Assembly: GCA_020852595.1 (NCBI GenBank)
Contig: JADZAK010000135.1
Span: 1 to 55,074 of the forward strand
Direction: 5' to 3'
DNA length: 55,074 nucleotides
DNA from: Rhodospirillaceae bacterium
Lineage (GTDB): Bacteria > Pseudomonadota > Alphaproteobacteria > Rhodospirillales > Rhodospirillaceae
Under the pieces are notes generated by a model. The model did no database searches, was not told where the DNA came from, and saw nothing but the letters and a program-made list of their open reading frames with translations. Made by a program: the position numbers and the translations under genes. This document shows, one piece after another, positions 8,017-16,146 of this stretch. Each line of letters opens with the position of its first letter. Within the stretch, counting starts at the first letter, position 1.

Positions 8017-9312
8017 TCAGGCCGTTGTCACAACGGTAATCAGCGCCTTATCCGCATAGCCGTCGGGCGGCAGTCCTTTGGCCTGTTGAAAGCGGCGGAT
8101 CGCCTGACGCGTGCCTGAGCCCATGACGCCGTCCGCGCTGCCCTTGAGGAAACCTTGGGAGATCAAACCTTCCTGGAGCATCACGACATCCTGCCGGCGC
8201 AGCGGCTCGGCGGCGGTCGCGAGGGTTGTCAACGCCTCGCCGCCGGTCATGCGGTCGGCAAGGTGGCCGACGGCGATGGCGTAAAACGCCGAGCGGTTCC
8301 ACCGGAGGATCGTGCGGTAATTTTCGTAAACCAGGAGCGCGGGCCCGCCGACACCTTGCGGCAATACCAGCGAGGCCGCGACATCGCGGTTTGGAAGCGG
8401 GCCGCCGTCGGCGCGGCGAAGCCCAAGCTTGGACCAGGCGGGCAGCGGTTGGATGTTCTCCTTGGCATCGACATCTAAACTGGAAAGGCCGATGTCGAAA
8501 CCACGGGGGAGCTTCACCTCACGCCCCCAGGTCCCCTCGCCGTCCCAGTTCATACTGTGCAGGTAGTTCGCGGCCGAGGCCAGCGCATCGGGAACGCTGC
8601 CCCAGATGTCGATATGCGCGTCCCCGTCCCGGTCCACGGCGTGGCGCAGGAACGTCGACGGCATGAATTGAGTATTGCCCATGGCGCCGGCCCAGGAACC
8701 TTTCATGCGCGCGAGCGAAATGTGCCCCTTGTCGAGGATGCTCAGCGCCTTGAAAAGTTCGTCGCGGAAAAAGGCTTCGCGGCGGCCGTCAAAGGCCAGG
8801 GTCGCGAGGGCGGCGATCACCGAGAAGTCGCCCATGACCCGGCCATAGTTGGTTTCCATGCCCCAGAAGGCGACCAGGAACCGGCCCTGAACCCCGAAAT
8901 CGCGCTCGAGCGAGGCCAGCAGGCTTGCGTGCTGGGCCATCATCGCGCGCCCGTCGGCGATCCGCTTGGGATTCACCGCGTTGTTGAGGTAACGCGAAAA
9001 AGTCTGGGTGAATTCCGGCTGGCGGCGGTCGAGTTCGACCACGCGCTGCACGGGCTGAAGATCGTCGAGCGCCGCGTGGATCGTGGGCTGCGAGATCCCG
9101 CGCTTGGCGGCTTCGGCCCGAACGCCGTCCAGCCAGCGCGCGAAGTTCTCCGACGACAGAACGACCGTCTGCGGCGGCTCCGGCGGCGGCGAGGTCGGCG
9201 AAGCGCCGGCGGGGGTTTGAGAGGCGGGCCGGCTTTGGCAGGAGGCCACCAGGCCCCCGCCAATGAAACCAAGAGCGGTGCGGCGCCGTATCGGGGAGTT
9301 ATAAAGCTTCAT
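8017..9312 (-). CDS. Membrane-bound lytic murein transglycosylase B family with peptidoglycan-binding domain
   Basis: 431 residues. The N-terminus has a twin-arginine-like RRRTALGFIGGG stretch followed by LVASC, a plausible lipobox at about Cys25. The MltB-type SLT domain spans about residues 65-350; the catalytic glutamate is in FWGMETNYGRV, and the family motif AMGNTQFMPSTFLRHAVD is intact. A peptidoglycan-binding domain closes the protein (VVMLQEGLISQGF, then DGVMGSGTRQAIRRFQ). It cleaves peptidoglycan to 1,6-anhydromuropeptides. Confidence 0.94.
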   Translation of the reverse strand: MKLYNSPIRRRTALGFIGGGLVASCQSRPASQTPAGASPTSPPPEPPQTVVLSSENFARWLDGVRAEAAKRGISQPTIHAALDDLQPVQRVVELDRRQPEFTQTFSRYLNNAVNPKRIADGRAMMAQHASLLASLERDFGVQGRFLVAFWGMETNYGRVMGDFSVIAALATLAFDGRREAFFRDELFKALSILDKGHISLARMKGSWAGAMGNTQFMPSTFLRHAVDRDGDAHIDIWGSVPDALASAANYLHSMNWDGEGTWGREVKLPRGFDIGLSSLDVDAKENIQPLPAWSKLGLRRADGGPLPNRDVAASLVLPQGVGGPALLVYENYRTILRWNRSAFYAIAVGHLADRMTGGEALTTLATAAEPLRRQDVVMLQEGLISQGFLKGSADGVMGSGTRQAIRRFQQAKGLPPDGYADKALITVVTTA

Positions 9313-9450
9313 GAAATCTACCCTCTAAACGCCCGTCATATGGCGAGAATCGCGGTTCGGCAAGACGCCCGCAACAGTGGAAATAGACTGCTCATTCCGT
9401 TAGACTTTCCGCCGCTTCCGGGGTGGGGCGGATAAGAGGGGTTGAGCGCT

Positions 9451-10563
9451 ATGGCGGAAGAAGCTTTTACGTATACCAACGAACTCGCCAAAACCGGCGC
9501 GGCGGCCCAGGAGACCGGCTTCTTCACGGAATGGTTCGTGAACATGTTCGCCGGCGCGATCGATATCCAACTCCATTCGCCCATACTGACCCTCGTCTAC
9601 GCCGCGGTGATCTTCGCCCTCGTGATCCTGCGCCTTTACACCGAGAACCCGATCAAATCGCTCGGCTGCCTCGCAATCTATATCTATACCACAATCCAAG
9701 CCTTCTCGCTCTATCGCGCCTCGACTTTCGTCACCGACTTCACGGCTTCCGGCTGGCAAGTCACCGCCAAGAGCCTGATTTTCGCGGCCATGTTCGTCGG
9801 CATCGGCGTCTGGGGCGTCTCGCGCGTCACGCAGTCCTTCATCACGGCGCTGGTCACCATGGGCCTTGGCCGCCTGCTCGCGCCGCTCAATCCCCTGCGC
9901 CTGCTTGGCAAGCTGGGTAAGAGCGAAAAGGAGCTCGACGCGATGGAGGAAGGCTCGGCGAAAAATCCGAAGCGCCAGATGACCGCCATCATGTTCACCG
10001 ACATCGTCGGCTATTCGAAGCAGATGGGCGCCGACGAAGCGGCGATGGTCAAGAAGCTGAGCATCCACAACGAAATCATGCGCAACCAGATCGTGCGCAA
10101 CCGCGGGACGGTCATCAAGACCATCGGCGACGCGTTCATGGTGCGCTTCCGTTCGGCCGAGAACGCCGTGCAGTGCGCCCTCGATTGCCAAAAGGGCATC
10201 GGCGACTACAACAAGGGTAAGCCCGCCAACGACCAGTTCCATATCCGCATCGGCGTGCACATGGGCGAAGTCATCCACACCGGCACGGACGTGTTCGGTG
10301 AAGGCGTGAACATCGCGGCCCGCATCGAGCCGCAGTGCGATCCGGACGGGGTGACGGTTTCGGATGTTGTCGCGAACGCGGCGCGCAACAAGGTGCCGGC
10401 GCACTTCATGTCGATCGGCGTGCGCCCGATGAAAAATATCGCCAAGCCGCCCGAACTGTTCAAAGTCTTCGCCATCGAAGAACAACAGTCGGCGAAGGTC
10501 GCCAAGCCCGGCGCTCAGGCCGCGCCGGCCGGCGCGGCTCCCGGCGGCGTGTTCAAGATCTGA
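9451..10563 (+). CDS. Membrane class III adenylate cyclase
   Basis: 370 residues. Several hydrophobic segments occupy about residues 35-140, then a class III cyclase homology domain runs from about 175 to 345. The two metal-binding aspartates are in FTDIVGYSK and GDAFMVRF. The base-selecting pair looks ATP-type: lysine in VIKTIGD and aspartate in TDVFGEGVN. The transition-state asparagine and arginine are in VNIAARIE, so it should be active and make cAMP. I chose the ATG at 9451 because AAGAGGG lies about 10 nt upstream; a TTG at 9442 is too close to it. The stop overlaps the start of the next gene (TGATG). Confidence 0.92.
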   Translation: MAEEAFTYTNELAKTGAAAQETGFFTEWFVNMFAGAIDIQLHSPILTLVYAAVIFALVILRLYTENPIKSLGCLAIYIYTTIQAFSLYRASTFVTDFTASGWQVTAKSLIFAAMFVGIGVWGVSRVTQSFITALVTMGLGRLLAPLNPLRLLGKLGKSEKELDAMEEGSAKNPKRQMTAIMFTDIVGYSKQMGADEAAMVKKLSIHNEIMRNQIVRNRGTVIKTIGDAFMVRFRSAENAVQCALDCQKGIGDYNKGKPANDQFHIRIGVHMGEVIHTGTDVFGEGVNIAARIEPQCDPDGVTVSDVVANAARNKVPAHFMSIGVRPMKNIAKPPELFKVFAIEEQQSAKVAKPGAQAAPAGAAPGGVFKI

Positions 10564-11549
10564 TGCGCCTGCCCGGCCTCTACGGGTTTACGGCCGGCCT
10601 CGCGGCCGCGCTCCTGTCGTTCGCGGCGTCGGCGGCGGACAAGGTTTCGCTCGGCACCGATTGGCGCGCGCAGGCCGAACATGGCGGCTACTATCAGGCG
10701 GTGGCGACGGGCCTTTACGCCAAGGCCGGCCTCGAGGTCGAAATCCGCCAAGGCGGACCGCAAATCAATCATTCCCAATTGCTCGCCGCCGGCCGGCTGG
10801 ATTTTTCCGCGGTTCCGAACTCCTTCATCCCGCTGAACTTCGTCGCGCAGAATGTGCCCGTGGTCGCCGTGGCGGCGATTTTCCAGAAAGACCCGGCGGT
10901 CCTGATCGCGCACGCGGGCGCCGGGCACGACACCCTCGCCCAGCTCAGGGGCGCAAAGATCATGATCTCGCCGGATACGCGGATCGGCTTCTGGCGCTTC
11001 CTCAAAACGAAGTTCGGTTATACCGACGAACAGGTGGCGCCTTACACCTTCAACCTGACACCCTTCCTGTCAAATCCGGCGGCGATCCAGCAAGGCCTTC
11101 TCTCCAGCGAGCCGTTCCAGATCGAACGCGCCGGGCAAAAGCCGGTGGTGATGCTGCTGGCGGACGCGGGTTATGCCAGCTATTCATCCGTCATCATGAC
11201 GTCGACCAAGCGCGTGACTGAAGAGCCGGATCTCGTACGCCGTTTCGTCGAGGCCAGCATCGCGGGCTGGATGAGTTATCTCACCGGAGATCCGGCGCCG
11301 GCGAATGTGCTGATCAAGAAAGACAATCCCGACATGACCGATGAGTTGCTCGCCTTCGGGCGCGGTAAACTGATCGCGCACGGAATGATCACGGGCGGCG
11401 ACGCCGAGACCAAGGGCGTGGGCGTGATGACCGACGAACGCTGGAAGTCGTTTTTCGATGTCATGGCGGCCGACGGTTTGTATCCAAAGCAAATGGACTA
11501 CAAAAAAGCCTACACGGCCGCCTTCATCGACAAGGGCGGCCGCCGTTGA
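10563..11549 (+). CDS. ABC transporter substrate-binding protein, NMT1/THI5-like
   Basis: 328 residues with a signal peptide ending ASA/ADK near residue 23. The mature protein is an NMT1/THI5-like (SsuA/ThiY superfamily) periplasmic binding protein: DWRAQAEHGGYYQAVATGLY at the N-terminus, then the GGPQINHSQLLAAGRLDF segment and late GKLIAHG. Relatives bind pyrimidine thiamine precursors, sulfonates or other small organics; the ligand here is unknown. The ATG overlaps the cyclase stop, and the gene overlaps the ATPase gene by 4 bp, so all four genes 9451-13056 are probably one translation-coupled operon. Confidence 0.9.
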   Translation: MRLPGLYGFTAGLAAALLSFAASAADKVSLGTDWRAQAEHGGYYQAVATGLYAKAGLEVEIRQGGPQINHSQLLAAGRLDFSAVPNSFIPLNFVAQNVPVVAVAAIFQKDPAVLIAHAGAGHDTLAQLRGAKIMISPDTRIGFWRFLKTKFGYTDEQVAPYTFNLTPFLSNPAAIQQGLLSSEPFQIERAGQKPVVMLLADAGYASYSSVIMTSTKRVTEEPDLVRRFVEASIAGWMSYLTGDPAPANVLIKKDNPDMTDELLAFGRGKLIAHGMITGGDAETKGVGVMTDERWKSFFDVMAADGLYPKQMDYKKAYTAAFIDKGGRR

Positions 11550-12289
11550 CCGGCCCCGCGCTTCGGCTGACCGGAGCCGCGAAGACCTATCCCACCGGCA
11601 CGGTCGCGCTCGCGCCCGCGAGCTTCGAGATCGCACGCAGCAGCTTTGTCAGCCTCGTCGGCCCGTCGGGGTGCGGGAAATCGACACTGCTGCGCCTTCT
11701 GGCGGGATTGCTCGCGCCAAGTGAAGGCGAGGTCTCGCGCGGGGCGGATATCTCCGAAACCGGTTTTGTCTTTCAGGATGCCACGCTCATGCCTTGGGCG
11801 AACGTGCGCGCGAATGTCGCGCTGCCGCTGACCTTGAAGGGCAAGTCCGAAGAGCGCGTGCCGGATACCTTGCGGCGCGTGGGGCTGGAAGGCTTTGCGC
11901 AAGCTTATCCGCGCGAGCTGTCCGGAGGCATGCAAATGCGCGCCTCGATCGCGCGCGCGATTGTCACCAGCCCTCAATTGCTCCTGATGGACGAGCCGTT
12001 CGCCGCGCTCGACGAATTCACCCGCTTCCGGCTGAACGACGATCTGCTTGCGCTCTGGCAGCAAAACCAGTGGACGGTCGTCTTCGTGACGCACTCGATC
12101 CGCGAGGCGGTGTTCCTGTCGCAGCGGGTGATCGTCATGTCGCCGCGGCCGGGGCGCGTCATTGCCGACGTCGCGATAGACCTGCCTGAACGCCGCGACG
12201 AAGCGCTGCGCGGCAGTCACGTCTTCGCGGACCGGTGCGCCAAAATCGGCGCCCTTCTGCGCGGTGCGATGACGGGCGAGGCCGCATGA
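11546..12289 (+). CDS. ABC transporter ATP-binding protein (nitrate/sulfonate/taurine-type)
   Basis: 247 residues. Walker A is GPSGCGKST, the Q-loop is in FVFQDATLMPW, the signature is ELSGGMQMR, Walker B is LLLMDEPFAALD, and the H-loop histidine is in VFVTHSIREA. It powers import through the permease downstream. The start is a TTG that overlaps the stop of the binding-protein gene (TTGA), and the stop overlaps the permease ATG in the same way. No thiamine-specific feature is visible. Confidence 0.94.
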   Translation: MTGPALRLTGAAKTYPTGTVALAPASFEIARSSFVSLVGPSGCGKSTLLRLLAGLLAPSEGEVSRGADISETGFVFQDATLMPWANVRANVALPLTLKGKSEERVPDTLRRVGLEGFAQAYPRELSGGMQMRASIARAIVTSPQLLLMDEPFAALDEFTRFRLNDDLLALWQQNQWTVVFVTHSIREAVFLSQRVIVMSPRPGRVIADVAIDLPERRDEALRGSHVFADRCAKIGALLRGAMTGEAA

Positions 12290-13056
12290 AACGCGCGCTC
12301 GGCCCCCTCGCCTTCGGCCTGCTGCTGCTCGGCGGCTGGGAGCTCGCCGTCCGCCTGGGCGACGTGCCGGCCTATATCCTGCCCGGACCCGCCGCGATCG
12401 TTGCCGCGCTTTGGGCCAATGTGGGCGACCTTGCCTCTTCCCTGGCTGTGACGCTGGAAGTGACCCTGGCGGCGCTCGCGCTTGCCGCGCTGTCCGGCGC
12501 GCTGATCGCGATCCTGCTGGCGCAGTCGCCGCTCGCCGAGCGCATCTTTTTTCCCTACGCGGTGTTTCTCCAGGTGACACCCATCGTCACGGTCGCGCCG
12601 TTCGTGATCATCTGGGTGGAAAATGTGTTCGCGGTGCTGCTCATCCTGGCGTGGATGGCGGCGATCTTTCCCATCATCTCCAACACGCTTTTGGGTTTGA
12701 AAAGCGTGGATGCCAATTTGAAGGACCTGTTCCGGCTTTATGGGGCGACACGCGCGCAGACCGTGCGCCGCCTGTTGATTCCGGCCGCGCTTCCTTATTT
12801 CCTGGGCGGGTTGCGCATCGCGGGCGGCCTCGCGCTGATCGGCACGGTGGTCGCGGAAATGGTCGCGGGAACCTCGGGAACCCGCTCCGGTCTTGCCTCG
12901 CGCCTGGTGGAAGCGAGCTATCGCCTGGAACTGGCCGTTGCTCTGGCCTGTTTCTTCCTTTTGAGCGCGACCGGGCTTGTCCTCTATCTGGTTCTCGACG
13001 CCGTCTCGCGCCGCCTGTTGCGCCATTGGCATGAGAGCGCCAGAACGCCTGCTTAA
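12286..13056 (+). CDS. ABC transporter permease (BPD type)
   Basis: 256 residues with about six hydrophobic segments. The cytoplasmic coupling loop is clear: LFRLYGATRAQTVRRLLIPAA matches the EAA motif of binding-protein-dependent permeases. It forms the membrane channel of the importer; as usual for this type a homodimer is expected because only one permease gene is present. I chose the ATG at 12286, overlapping the ATPase stop, over an upstream in-frame start at 12235 that would extend into the ATPase gene. The gene ends 6 bp before the convergent aldolase gene. Confidence 0.93.
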   Translation: MKRALGPLAFGLLLLGGWELAVRLGDVPAYILPGPAAIVAALWANVGDLASSLAVTLEVTLAALALAALSGALIAILLAQSPLAERIFFPYAVFLQVTPIVTVAPFVIIWVENVFAVLLILAWMAAIFPIISNTLLGLKSVDANLKDLFRLYGATRAQTVRRLLIPAALPYFLGGLRIAGGLALIGTVVAEMVAGTSGTRSGLASRLVEASYRLELAVALACFFLLSATGLVLYLVLDAVSRRLLRHWHESARTPA

Positions 13057-13062
13057 GGGCGC

Positions 13063-13764
13063 TTAAGGACGCTCGGGCCCCGCGAACACCAAGTCCGGAT
13101 CGTGCGTGCTGTCTTGTTTGCCGTAGGTGCGGAACAAGGCGAGCACGCGGTTCATTTCGTCGTCGCTCAGGAGTTCAGGTTTACCCGCGGCCAGCGCCGC
13201 ACAGTATTGGGCGGCGAGATTTTCGACTTCACCGGCCAGACGCAGGGCGCTCGCGAGGTCCGGTCCGGTCGCGATGACGCCATGATTGGCGAGCAGGCAG
13301 GCCTTGCGGCCCGTCAGCGCTTCCACCGCATGATCCGAGAGCGCCTGCGAGCCAAACGTCGCATACGGCGCGCAGAGGATATCCACACCGCCGGCAACCG
13401 CGACCATGTAATGAAACGCCGGAATCCCTTGCCCGGTGCACGCCAGCGCCACGGCGTATTTGGAATGGGTGTGAACAATCGCGTTCACGTCCGGGCGCAC
13501 TTTCAAGATGTCGCGGTGAAACCGCCACTCGCTCGACGGCCGGCGATTGCCATACCAGCGCCCGGTGAAATCCATCACCGGAATATCGGTCAGCTGTTCG
13601 TAGGGAATGCCGCTCGGACTGATGAAGAAGGTTTCGCGATCGCGCCGGACGCTGACGTTTCCGGAGGTGCCATGCGTGAGGCCACGCTGCGCCAGGGCAC
13701 AGCAGGTCACGATCACATCGGCCTTCAGGCGGGCATCGTTATTCGTCGGGAGGAGCGTATCCAT
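13063..13764 (-). CDS. FucA-like class II aldolase, probable Ald2 of the DHAP shunt
   Basis: 233-residue zinc-dependent class II aldolase/adducin protein. Zinc ligands are visible as VHTHSKYAVAL and the later histidine in LANHGVIATG; the catalytic glutamate is in SSEWRFHRD. The segment CAPYATFGSQALSDH and the C-terminal FRTYG resemble L-fuculose-1-phosphate aldolase more than the dehydratase MtnB. Directly abutting mtnA, it is best explained as Ald2, which splits 5-methylthioribulose-1-phosphate into DHAP and 2-methylthioacetaldehyde. MtnB is the alternative. The assignment rests on the FucA likeness plus gene context. Confidence 0.8.
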   Translation of the reverse strand: MDTLLPTNNDARLKADVIVTCCALAQRGLTHGTSGNVSVRRDRETFFISPSGIPYEQLTDIPVMDFTGRWYGNRRPSSEWRFHRDILKVRPDVNAIVHTHSKYAVALACTGQGIPAFHYMVAVAGGVDILCAPYATFGSQALSDHAVEALTGRKACLLANHGVIATGPDLASALRLAGEVENLAAQYCAALAAGKPELLSDDEMNRVLALFRTYGKQDSTHDPDLVFAGPERP

Positions 13765-14862
13765 TCAAGCGGCCACGCGGGCTTGTTCGGGGAAAAGCGT
13801 AAGAAGGCCGTCACGGCTCGCGGGGCACGTTCCGCGTTCGGTGATCAGGCCCGTCACGTAGCGGGCCGGCGTGACATCGAAACCGACGTTCAGCGCCGCG
13901 CTCGCCGGCGGATAAATGGCGACGGTCTCAAGCGCGCCGGCGGCGGTGCGGCCGGTGATGTGGGACAGTTCGCGGGCATCGCGCTCTTCGATGGGGATCT
14001 CGGCGCCGTGCGCGAGCGCCCAGTCAATCGTCGTCGAGGGCAAGGCCACATAGAACGGGACCTTGTTGTCGAAAGCCGCCAAGGCTTTGAGATAGGTGCC
14101 GATCTTGTTGCAGACATCGCCGTTCGAGGTCGTGCGGTCGGTGCCGACGATGGCCAGATCGACGCGGCCGCGCTGCATCAGATGGCCGCCCGTGTTGTCG
14201 GCGATGATCGTATGCGGGACGCCGTGCGCGCCAAGCTCATAAGCGGTCAAGGAGCCGCCTTGATTGCGCGGGCGGGTTTCGTCGACCCACACATGGATCG
14301 GCAGGCCGGCGTCATGGGCTTTATAGATTGGCGCAAGAGCCGTTCCCCAATCGACACAGGCCAGCCAGCCCGCGTTGCAGTGGGTGAGAACATCGAGCGG
14401 TCCTTTGCGGCCCTTTTCCTGGAACCGTCTCTCAAAGATGGACAGGCCGTGGGCGCCAATGGCTTCGCAGAGCGCGACATCCCGATCGCAGATTTCAGCC
14501 GCGCGGGCGAAGGCGCGTTCGGCCCGGGCCTCCGCCGGACACGCCAGCGCGGCCGTCATTTGCTCGAGCGCCCAGGCGAGGTTCACCGCGGTCGGACGGG
14601 TTCCGCGGAGGAGTTCGACCGCGTGCGCGAGATGGGCGTCGCTGGGGTCGCGGCGCATCGCCAGCGCGACGCCATAGGCGGCCGTGGCCCCGATCAGGGG
14701 CGCGCCGCGGACCATCATGCTGCGGATCGCGTGCGCGGCCTCTTCGAGGCCGGCGAGGCGGACGGTCTCGAATTCAAAGGGAAGCCGGGTCTGATCGATG
14801 ACCAGGACGTCTCCGTTCTCGGCGCGCCAGATTGTCCGAAAGTGCCGCCCTGCGATCCGCAT
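13765..14862 (-). CDS. mtnA: S-methyl-5-thioribose-1-phosphate isomerase
   Basis: 365 residues, full length for MtnA. It converts methylthioribose-1-phosphate to methylthioribulose-1-phosphate. Family motifs in order: [26 protein letters not shown] (with the catalytic cysteine region), [10 protein letters not shown] (catalytic aspartate), and [19 protein letters not shown]. The stop touches the aldolase ATG with no gap. GGGGACG precedes the ATG. The eIF2B-like fold distinguishes it from true eIF2B; the MtnA motifs are unambiguous. Confidence 0.95.
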   Translation of the reverse strand: MRIAGRHFRTIWRAENGDVLVIDQTRLPFEFETVRLAGLEEAAHAIRSMMVRGAPLIGATAAYGVALAMRRDPSDAHLAHAVELLRGTRPTAVNLAWALEQMTAALACPAEARAERAFARAAEICDRDVALCEAIGAHGLSIFERRFQEKGRKGPLDVLTHCNAGWLACVDWGTALAPIYKAHDAGLPIHVWVDETRPRNQGGSLTAYELGAHGVPHTIIADNTGGHLMQRGRVDLAIVGTDRTTSNGDVCNKIGTYLKALAAFDNKVPFYVALPSTTIDWALAHGAEIPIEERDARELSHITGRTAAGALETVAIYPPASAALNVGFDVTPARYVTGLITERGTCPASRDGLLTLFPEQARVAA

Positions 14863-14942
14863 CCAAACGTCCCCTTTCGGAAAAAACCACGGTGACGGTC
14901 ATTGATTGTGAGTATCAACTATAAATTTTATGCGTGGAAGGC

Positions 14943-15833
14943 CTAGCGCGCGAGCACGCGGCCGACAATCGGCGCCAGCTTTTTGACCACTTCAAAATCC
15001 CGCGCGGCCGGCGCCGTGATGAGCGCGGAATCGAGCGCATGATGGCAGCCGCGGTCGCACGGTCCCCGATGAGCGCCGAGCGTGGGCGTGACCTCTTTCA
15101 CCAGATTTCGCGCCTTGTCGGCGTTCGCCAGCAATACGCGCACGACCTGCTCGACGGTGACGGCCCCGTGCCCCTCGTGCCAACAATCGTAGTCCGTGAC
15201 CATGGCGACGGTGGCGTAACAAAGCTCGGCTTCGCGCGCGAGTTTGGCTTCCGGCATATTCGTCATGCCGATGACGTCGCAATTCCAGGACCGGTAAAGA
15301 TTGGATTCCGCGAGGGTCGAAAACTGCGGGCCCTCCATCGCGAGGTAGGTGCCGCCGCGCGCATAACGGATACCAATGCTCCGGGCGGCCGCTTCCAGCC
15401 TGTCCCCTAAGCGCCCGCACACCGGATGAGCCATGGAGACATGCGCGACCAGGCCCTTCTCGAAAAACGACTTCACCCGCGCGAAGGTGCGGTCGATGAA
15501 TTGATCGACGATGACGAAGGTGCCCGGCGACAGGCTTTCCTGAAGCGACCCGCAGGCCGAGAGCGACAGGACCTCGGTGACCCCCATCATCTTCAAGGCG
15601 CAGATATTGGCGCGGTAGTTGAGGTCCGTCGGCGCATACTTATGCCCGCGTCCGTGACGGGGCAGGAACACCACCCGCGTGCCGCCGATCTCGCCCAACA
15701 GGAGTTCGTCGGACGGATCTCCAAAGGGCGTGGTGACCTTGCGCCACTCCTTATTGGCGATGGCGTCCATGTCGTAGAGACCGGATCCCCCGATAATCCC
15801 GATAGCCGGCGCCGTGCCACCCTGCCCGTCCAT
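14943..15833 (-). CDS. mtnP: S-methyl-5'-thioadenosine phosphorylase
   Basis: About 296 residues, a PNP/MTAP-family phosphorylase that splits methylthioadenosine into adenine and methylthioribose-1-phosphate. IGIIGGSGLYDMD opens the domain; PRHGRGHKYAPTDLNYRANI binds phosphate; AMEGPQFST and IGMTNMPEAKLAREAELCY form the base and ribose site. I chose the ATG at 15833, which has GGAGG four to five nt upstream; the longer in-frame start at 15905 lacks one. It heads the mtnP-mtnA-aldolase group, with an 80-nt spacer before mtnA. Confidence 0.95.
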   Translation of the reverse strand: MDGQGGTAPAIGIIGGSGLYDMDAIANKEWRKVTTPFGDPSDELLLGEIGGTRVVFLPRHGRGHKYAPTDLNYRANICALKMMGVTEVLSLSACGSLQESLSPGTFVIVDQFIDRTFARVKSFFEKGLVAHVSMAHPVCGRLGDRLEAAARSIGIRYARGGTYLAMEGPQFSTLAESNLYRSWNCDVIGMTNMPEAKLAREAELCYATVAMVTDYDCWHEGHGAVTVEQVVRVLLANADKARNLVKEVTPTLGAHRGPCDRGCHHALDSALITAPAARDFEVVKKLAPIVGRVLAR

Positions 15834-15933
15834 GGTCCCTCCGCCCAAAAAGCCAAGCCCTTCTATGCCACGTTTATGGACCGGCGATAGCCGCCCCGGA
15901 GCCAAAAAATCGCAGACTTATAAGACAGACTTG

Positions 15934-15939
15934 TTATAA
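15934..15939 (+). promoter_or_regulatory. Likely -10 element for tRNA-Ser
   Basis: TTATAA lies 11 bp before the mature tRNA 5' end. A second similar octamer, CTTATAAG, lies at 15917-15924. I do not see a convincing -35 hexamer at 17 bp spacing, so this is a weak call. Confidence 0.35.
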
Positions 15940-15950
15940 GCACCCTTCCG

Positions 15951-16040
15951 GGAAGGGTGGCCGAGTGGTTTAAGGCACCAGTCTTGAAAACTGGCGTGCT
16001 CGCAAGGGCACCGTGGGTTCGAATCCCACCCCTTCCGCCA
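15951..16040 (+). tRNA. tRNA-Ser (anticodon TGA)
   Basis: A 90-nt class II tRNA. The acceptor stem GGAAGGG pairs with CCCTTCC, followed by discriminator G and an encoded CCA. The anticodon stem CCAGT/ACTGG holds TGA at 15985-15987, decoding UCN serine codons. A long variable arm (CGTGCTCGCAAGGGCACCG) and a TGGGTTCGAATCCCA T-arm complete the fold. The long variable arm is diagnostic for serine or leucine, and the anticodon settles serine. Confidence 0.97.
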
Positions 16041-16146
16041 TCAATCGACGTCCCGCCGCACAAAACCGCCACGGGGTCACAAAAGCCCACTTGACCCCAT
16101 GGCAACCGCGGGGAACGTTCTTATCCGAATAACTGGGGAGGATTTC

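Noticed and set aside
10563-13056. Assignment of the importer to thiamine-precursor (ThiXYZ) uptake
   Set aside because: NMT1-type binding proteins serve several ligands. No thi gene and no TPP riboswitch is visible nearby, so the ligand is left open.
13102-14895. 597-codon plus-strand frame opposite mtnA and the aldolase
   Set aside because: Antisense to two certain genes; composition typical of a shadow frame.
14863-14942. SAM or SAH riboswitch between mtnP and mtnA
   Set aside because: The 80-nt spacer has no stems or conserved core resembling a SAM-I, SAM-II or SAH riboswitch.
9451-15833. Functional link between the importer and the methylthioadenosine genes
   Set aside because: The two groups are convergent, not co-transcribed, and nothing in the binding protein points to a methylthio ligand.
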